Below, piece after piece: positions 60,989 to 64,000 of a stretch of DNA of 64,000 bases; positions within the stretch are counted from its first letter, which is position 1; each line of letters begins with the position of its first letter. A model generated the notes under the pieces. It saw only the letters and a list, made by a program, of their open reading frames with translations. It made no database searches and was not told where the DNA came from. Origin of the DNA: CAZMSQ01 sp964569025. GTDB taxonomy: Bacteria > Bacteroidota > Bacteroidia > Chitinophagales > Saprospiraceae. The stretch spans positions 372,001-436,000 of the forward strand of contig CAZMSQ010000001.1 of the NCBI GenBank assembly GCA_964569025.1. Reading direction: 5' to 3'. The position numbers and the translations under genes are program-made.

Positions 60989-60996
60989 CAAATATA
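60989..60996 (-). promoter_or_regulatory. Candidate -7 element TATATTTG (1422-aa CHU_C gene)
   Basis: Minus-strand match to TAnnTTTG, giving a leader of about 30 bases before the ATG at 60953. Same octamer as at 41028-41035. Confidence 0.45.
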
Positions 60997-61058
60997 GGCA
61001 TCTTCACCTCCTTTCTCTTGATACGAGGGTTTATTGACCATCTTCAGGTGCTAAGAAA

Positions 61059-61484
61059 TTATGCTCTTCCTTCACGGAGCTTTGAAAAATCCTTGCTGTT
61101 CAAGATATTCTGAATATGCCGCTCTGAGTAACCAACTTCTTTAGCCAGTTTTGTAATATCTGTATCGGGATTGGTTTGGAGAGCTTGGATGACTTTTTCT
61201 TTGCGTTTGTCCCTTATGAGTTGTCCGGGTATTTGCTTGAAATGAATCTTGAATTCTTTGTAGAAATCCTTTTTGATCATTCCAAAATGATCCAACAGAG
61301 ACTCAACTGTGACTGAATCGATGTGATTGTCAATGAATGAAATAACTGTTTCCTGGAATGGTTTTTCCTCAATTTCAGGGGTGCCTTCAGGCAGACTTTC
61401 GGAATCTTCGACCTGCCGGCGGGTGCGTTTGTAGGCAAAGTAAATCGCCAGAAAACAGAAGGAGTCTTCTAAAAAAAAGCACAC
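61059..61484 (-). CDS. Short AraC-type regulator, possibly N-terminally truncated
   Basis: 141 residues. From about residue 45 the sequence is an AraC/XylS-type double HTH: IDNHIDSVTVESLLDHFGMI and the second helix KLAKEVGYSERHIQNIL. The N-terminal FCFLAIYFAYKRTRRQ looks like the end of a transmembrane helix followed by a basic stop, as in TPR/TM/AraC proteins, but no TPR part precedes it. The only in-frame start is GTG (61484) beside an 8-base A/T homopolymer; an ATG at 61486 in another frame stops after five codons. Either a short regulator or the remnant of a longer gene. Confidence 0.65.
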   Translation of the reverse strand: MCFFLEDSFCFLAIYFAYKRTRRQVEDSESLPEGTPEIEEKPFQETVISFIDNHIDSVTVESLLDHFGMIKKDFYKEFKIHFKQIPGQLIRDKRKEKVIQALQTNPDTDITKLAKEVGYSERHIQNILNSKDFSKLREGRA

Positions 61485-61628
61485 ATGCCATTTTGGGATA
61501 ATGTCTCATTTGTGGCTTAATGACAAGGAATGCGTTCTAATCTGAGGAATCAACTTGCTTCCTGATTAACTTTACAAAAACCTTATAATAAATATAAATA
61601 CTTATGGCTTCTCAGCACAACAATTTTC

Positions 61629-61745
61629 GAGAAGAAATTTCGTAAACCGTATTGGAAATTATGGAATTTGACTTGCTTTGATTGGCATGGCTAATCTTTA
61701 AGCTGCTGAATGATTTCGATTTGCAGCGGTACGAAATTTCGTACC
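61629..61745. promoter_or_regulatory. Two GAAATTTCGTA palindromic sites before the AraC-type gene
   Basis: GGTACGAAATTTCGTACC (61728-61745) is a perfect 18-bp palindrome. A related site at 61629-61646 keeps the core GAAATTTCGTA (13 of 18 positions). Centres are 99 bases apart, 153 and 252 bases upstream of the gene's start. Possible autoregulatory operator. Confidence 0.5.
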
Positions 61746-61838
61746 TACTCTTTTTCGGAAATTTCAATGAATGCTACGGTAGTGTCAGATTTTTCCATGA
61801 GGGGGCTCTCTTATTTCCTTCCATACATTTGGTGAAAA

Positions 61839-61872
61839 CAAAGAAAGCCGATGCATGCATCGGCTTTCTTTG
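61839..61872 (-). terminator. Perfect 34-bp palindrome, terminator of the PKD-repeat gene
   Basis: The 17-base halves are exact inverse complements, with the core GCCGATGCATGCATCGGC. On the minus strand it follows the gene stop by about 29 bases and runs into a TTTCTTTGTTTTC tract. A strong intrinsic terminator. Confidence 0.85.
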
Positions 61873-61900
61873 AAAGTTTGAAGATAGATTTTCGTGTTCC

Positions 61901-64000
61901 TTATTCGGAAACAATGATTTTTCTTTGAACCATTTTATTGCCGGTTTGCAGTTGGAGAATGTATGTTCCGGCTGGAAGATCACTCACGGTGAATGTTTCA
62001 ACTGCAGAACCAGCCCGAAAATCGACCTCCTTGTTCAATAACTGTCTGCCGGGAATATCAAATAGTTTGATGTTCAGCTCAGGGGAAGGCGCAGCCTTGA
62101 CATCCAGGGTGAAAAATCCAGAGTTCGGATTGGGGAATACACGAAGCCATTCCTGCCCCGGGAGGGTTTCGGTGGATGTGACAACCACATTGACAACCTG
62201 ACTTGAGGTATCAGTCCCGCAAGAATTTCCCGCAATCAGGAAAACTGTAAATTCTCCAGAAACCCCGTAGACGTGGGTTGGGTCAGGCTCTATGCTGATG
62301 GCGCCATCTCCAAACACCCAAAGCAGAGTTGATGCTCCGACTGCATTAGAAGTAAACTGGACGGTATCGGCAGTAACTGAATAATCAAAGGAGGAGCTTG
62401 GAGGTTCACTTGCTGTGACGGCAACAGGGATCGTGATTGTATCGTGGCCAAATGCATTCGAGGCAATGAGCGTAGCTGACCAGCTGCCCGGAGTGCTGTA
62501 GGTAACGACAGGATTTTGCTCAGTCGAGGATGCTGGCTCACCACCAGGGAATGACCATGCCCAGCTGGTTGGCGCATTTGTACTAAGGTCTGTAAATGAT
62601 ATCGTTGCCGGAACACAGACCACAGAATCGGTCGGTTCAAAAGCGGCAATCGGCGCTGCTCCGTTTTCAGGCGCAGTGACTGTTATTTGAGCCGTATCAG
62701 ACCCACAACCGTTTGTAGTCACCAGCCGGACGTCGTAGAAACCGGGCTCAGCATAGGTATGAACAGGGTTTTCTTCGTCACTTGCCGCTCCATCGCCAAA
62801 GTCCCACGCATATGCATCTCCACTTGATGATAGGTTGGAGAATGAGAAAATCAGGTCATTGGAAGAAAATGCAAAGTTTGCCATTGGAAGTCCAAGAATG
62901 GTAATAGCATCTGAAATGACAAGGGTATCTGCCCCGGTAGCATTGGAAGCAATTAAAGTCACCGAATAAGTGCCTGCAACTTGAAAGGTGACCTCAGGAT
63001 TCTGTTCGGTACTGCCTAGCGTTTCAGGGCCTTCGAATGACCACTGCCAACCGGTCGTATTACTGCTTGACCCATCTGTAAATAAAACAGTGAGCGGGAG
63101 GCAGCCATTCTGAGGGGTGAATGTGAATGCTGCCGAGGGAAGGGTAGACACCACCACTGTTTGTGTCACGCTGACCGTATCACAAGAATTCCATGCAGTA
63201 AGGGTGACCTCATAAGAACCGAAATCGGCATATAGATGGACAGGATTGCTTTCGGTGCTCCCATTTCCATCACCGAAGTCCCAGAGGAAATCTGTTGCGT
63301 TTGTACTTGTATTGGTAAAGGTGACGGTCTCGAGGTCTCCAAGGGCTGAAAATCCGGCAGTCGGATCTGGCAGGACGGTTACATAATTAATCTCGGTTGC
63401 AACAGATTCTCCTGCGATATTGGTCACCGTCAACTTTACTGTGTATTGTCCGCCCTGATTGTAAGTGACGACTGGATTGATTTCTGTGGATGTAGAAGGA
63501 TCTCCGCCTTCAAATTCCCAGAAATAGCCATTGCCTTCACCTGTAGACAAATTTTGAAACTCTACGACCAATGGACTGCAGCCGTTGGTATTATTGGCCT
63601 TGAATGACGCTACAGGTGGTGCAACGACATCAATCTCCAGAGAGGTAGTGTCACTGCCGCAGGAGTTTGTTGCAATCAGGGTGACAGTGTAGGTGCCACC
63701 ATTATCATACAAATGAGATGGTGATTCTTCGGTGCTCTCGTTGCCGTCGCCGAAATCCCAGAGATATTCCGTTGCATCTGTTGAGGTATTGGTGAAGGAA
63801 TAATCCGGACCAGTTTGTATGCCTGTAAAACCTGACTGTGGAGGTGCCCCCACGGTTATGTAATCAGTCAAGGTCAGCGTGTCTGAACCGAGGGCATTTG
63901 TGGCAATCATTGTCACGCTGTAAAGTCCTGGGTCAGAATATGTCACCACAGGGTTTTCATCGGCTGAGGTTGCGGGGCTTCCGCCAGGGAAGCTCCATTC
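61901..64000 (-). CDS. PKD-repeat T9SS-sorted protein, C-terminal part (5' end outside window)
   Basis: 699 residues visible; the frame is open through base 64000, so the gene starts upstream of the window. It consists of about eight PKD domains of two alternating types, one with (S)FPGGxPxSS and the other with DFGDGxxS (see finding), and ends with a T9SS type A sorting tail: RVFPNPNSGFFTLDVKAAPS, then LNIKLFDIPGRQLLN and a final strand. Secreted, probably a carbohydrate- or surface-binding protein; any enzyme domain would lie in the missing N-terminal part. Confidence 0.9.
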   Translation of the reverse strand, partial: EWSFPGGSPATSADENPVVTYSDPGLYSVTMIATNALGSDTLTLTDYITVGAPPQSGFTGIQTGPDYSFTNTSTDATEYLWDFGDGNESTEESPSHLYDNGGTYTVTLIATNSCGSDTTSLEIDVVAPPVASFKANNTNGCSPLVVEFQNLSTGEGNGYFWEFEGGDPSTSTEINPVVTYNQGGQYTVKLTVTNIAGESVATEINYVTVLPDPTAGFSALGDLETVTFTNTSTNATDFLWDFGDGNGSTESNPVHLYADFGSYEVTLTAWNSCDTVSVTQTVVVSTLPSAAFTFTPQNGCLPLTVLFTDGSSSNTTGWQWSFEGPETLGSTEQNPEVTFQVAGTYSVTLIASNATGADTLVISDAITILGLPMANFAFSSNDLIFSFSNLSSSGDAYAWDFGDGAASDEENPVHTYAEPGFYDVRLVTTNGCGSDTAQITVTAPENGAAPIAAFEPTDSVVCVPATISFTDLSTNAPTSWAWSFPGGEPASSTEQNPVVTYSTPGSWSATLIASNAFGHDTITIPVAVTASEPPSSSFDYSVTADTVQFTSNAVGASTLLWVFGDGAISIEPDPTHVYGVSGEFTVFLIAGNSCGTDTSSQVVNVVVTSTETLPGQEWLRVFPNPNSGFFTLDVKAAPSPELNIKLFDIPGRQLLNKEVDFRAGSAVETFTVSDLPAGTYILQLQTGNKMVQRKIIVSE

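Larger units (their letters stand above)
61485..61900. other. 416-base intergenic region with palindromic sites and a terminator
   Basis: No gene found. It contains the two palindromic sites before the AraC-type gene, AT-rich sequence, and the terminator of the PKD-repeat gene. Confidence 0.7.

Noticed and set aside
61440..61510. Frameshift linking the AraC-type gene to an upstream coding part
   Set aside because: A stop lies a few codons upstream in frame and the other frame stops within five codons; upstream DNA is AT-rich without coding character, so a simple single-base shift is not enough.
1..64000. Prophage, insertion sequence or transposase genes
   Set aside because: No integrase, transposase, capsid or terminase motif seen; the few inverted repeats are short and not tied to such genes.

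Overview
The window looks like a chromosomal segment of a Bacteroidota bacterium, most likely of the Saprospiria (Lewinella/Haliscomenobacter type); the genus is an inference. Sequence support: two PorP/SprF-family type IX secretion (T9SS) proteins, three giant secreted proteins ending in the gliding-motility-associated (CHU_C) domain, T9SS type A sorting tails, Bacteroidota-specific families (DUF4270, DUF4290, short GlgA-like protein, GlmU-like protein, DUF983) and the phylum's TAnnTTTG -7 promoter element in front of at least 14 genes. No rRNA, tRNA, CRISPR array, insertion sequence or prophage was seen. Genes are dense, many convergent pairs abut or overlap by a few bases, and most lack a strong Shine-Dalgarno sequence.

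Layout. 1-12.5 kb: the end of rho, then a minus-strand group (PLP-dependent desulfhydrase/deaminase, 3-hydroxyanthranilate dioxygenase, LpxH-like hydrolase, secreted propeller-like protein), PBP4 and a lipoprotein methyltransferase, and the minus-strand run uvrD/pcrA-queG-fur-purA. 12.5-23.9 kb: panC-panD-flippase-rfaE2 on the minus strand, divergent from a plus-strand run of GlgA-like protein, DUF4270 lipoprotein, glmS, DUF4290, murA and phosphohexomutase, i.e. hexosamine and peptidoglycan precursor supply. 24-31 kb: PorP/SprF plus a 1978-residue adhesin-like protein. 31-38 kb: rfbD, pgi, yraN, rpmE2, a GlmU-like protein, a spermidine-synthase-like protein, a TPR-type membrane protein and a MerC-family protein with Fur-type operators. 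37.9-42.5 kb: a secreted heme peroxidase with dockerin and cohesin modules, and an M28 peptidase. 42.6-48.8 kb: a second PorP/SprF plus 1725-residue adhesin. 48.9-53.1 kb: a minus-strand sulfur-handling cluster (Crp/Fnr, DUF983, ArsR, two YeeE/YedE halves, MBL-rhodanese). 53.4-56.7 kb: M20 amidohydrolase, an NtrC-type activator without a DNA-binding domain, and a LOG-family protein. 56.7-64 kb: a third CHU_C protein, a short AraC-type regulator with palindromic upstream sites, and the C-terminal part of a PKD-repeat T9SS protein running off the window.

How it fits together. The housekeeping parts feed the cell wall (GlmS, MurA, phosphohexomutase, PBP4), coenzyme A (PanC/PanD), LPS (LpxH, RfaE2) and tRNA modification (QueG). 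The accessory parts are about surface biology (T9SS partners, repeat adhesins, anchored peroxidase) and reactive sulfur. The most interesting observations are a roughly 408-residue five-module super-repeat in the 1978-residue protein, dockerin and cohesin modules in neighbouring secreted proteins, a perfect TGTGA-N6-TCACA site at an activating position before the persulfide dioxygenase-rhodanese gene in a cluster that encodes its own Crp/Fnr protein, and paired 7-1-7 operators before the merC-like gene.
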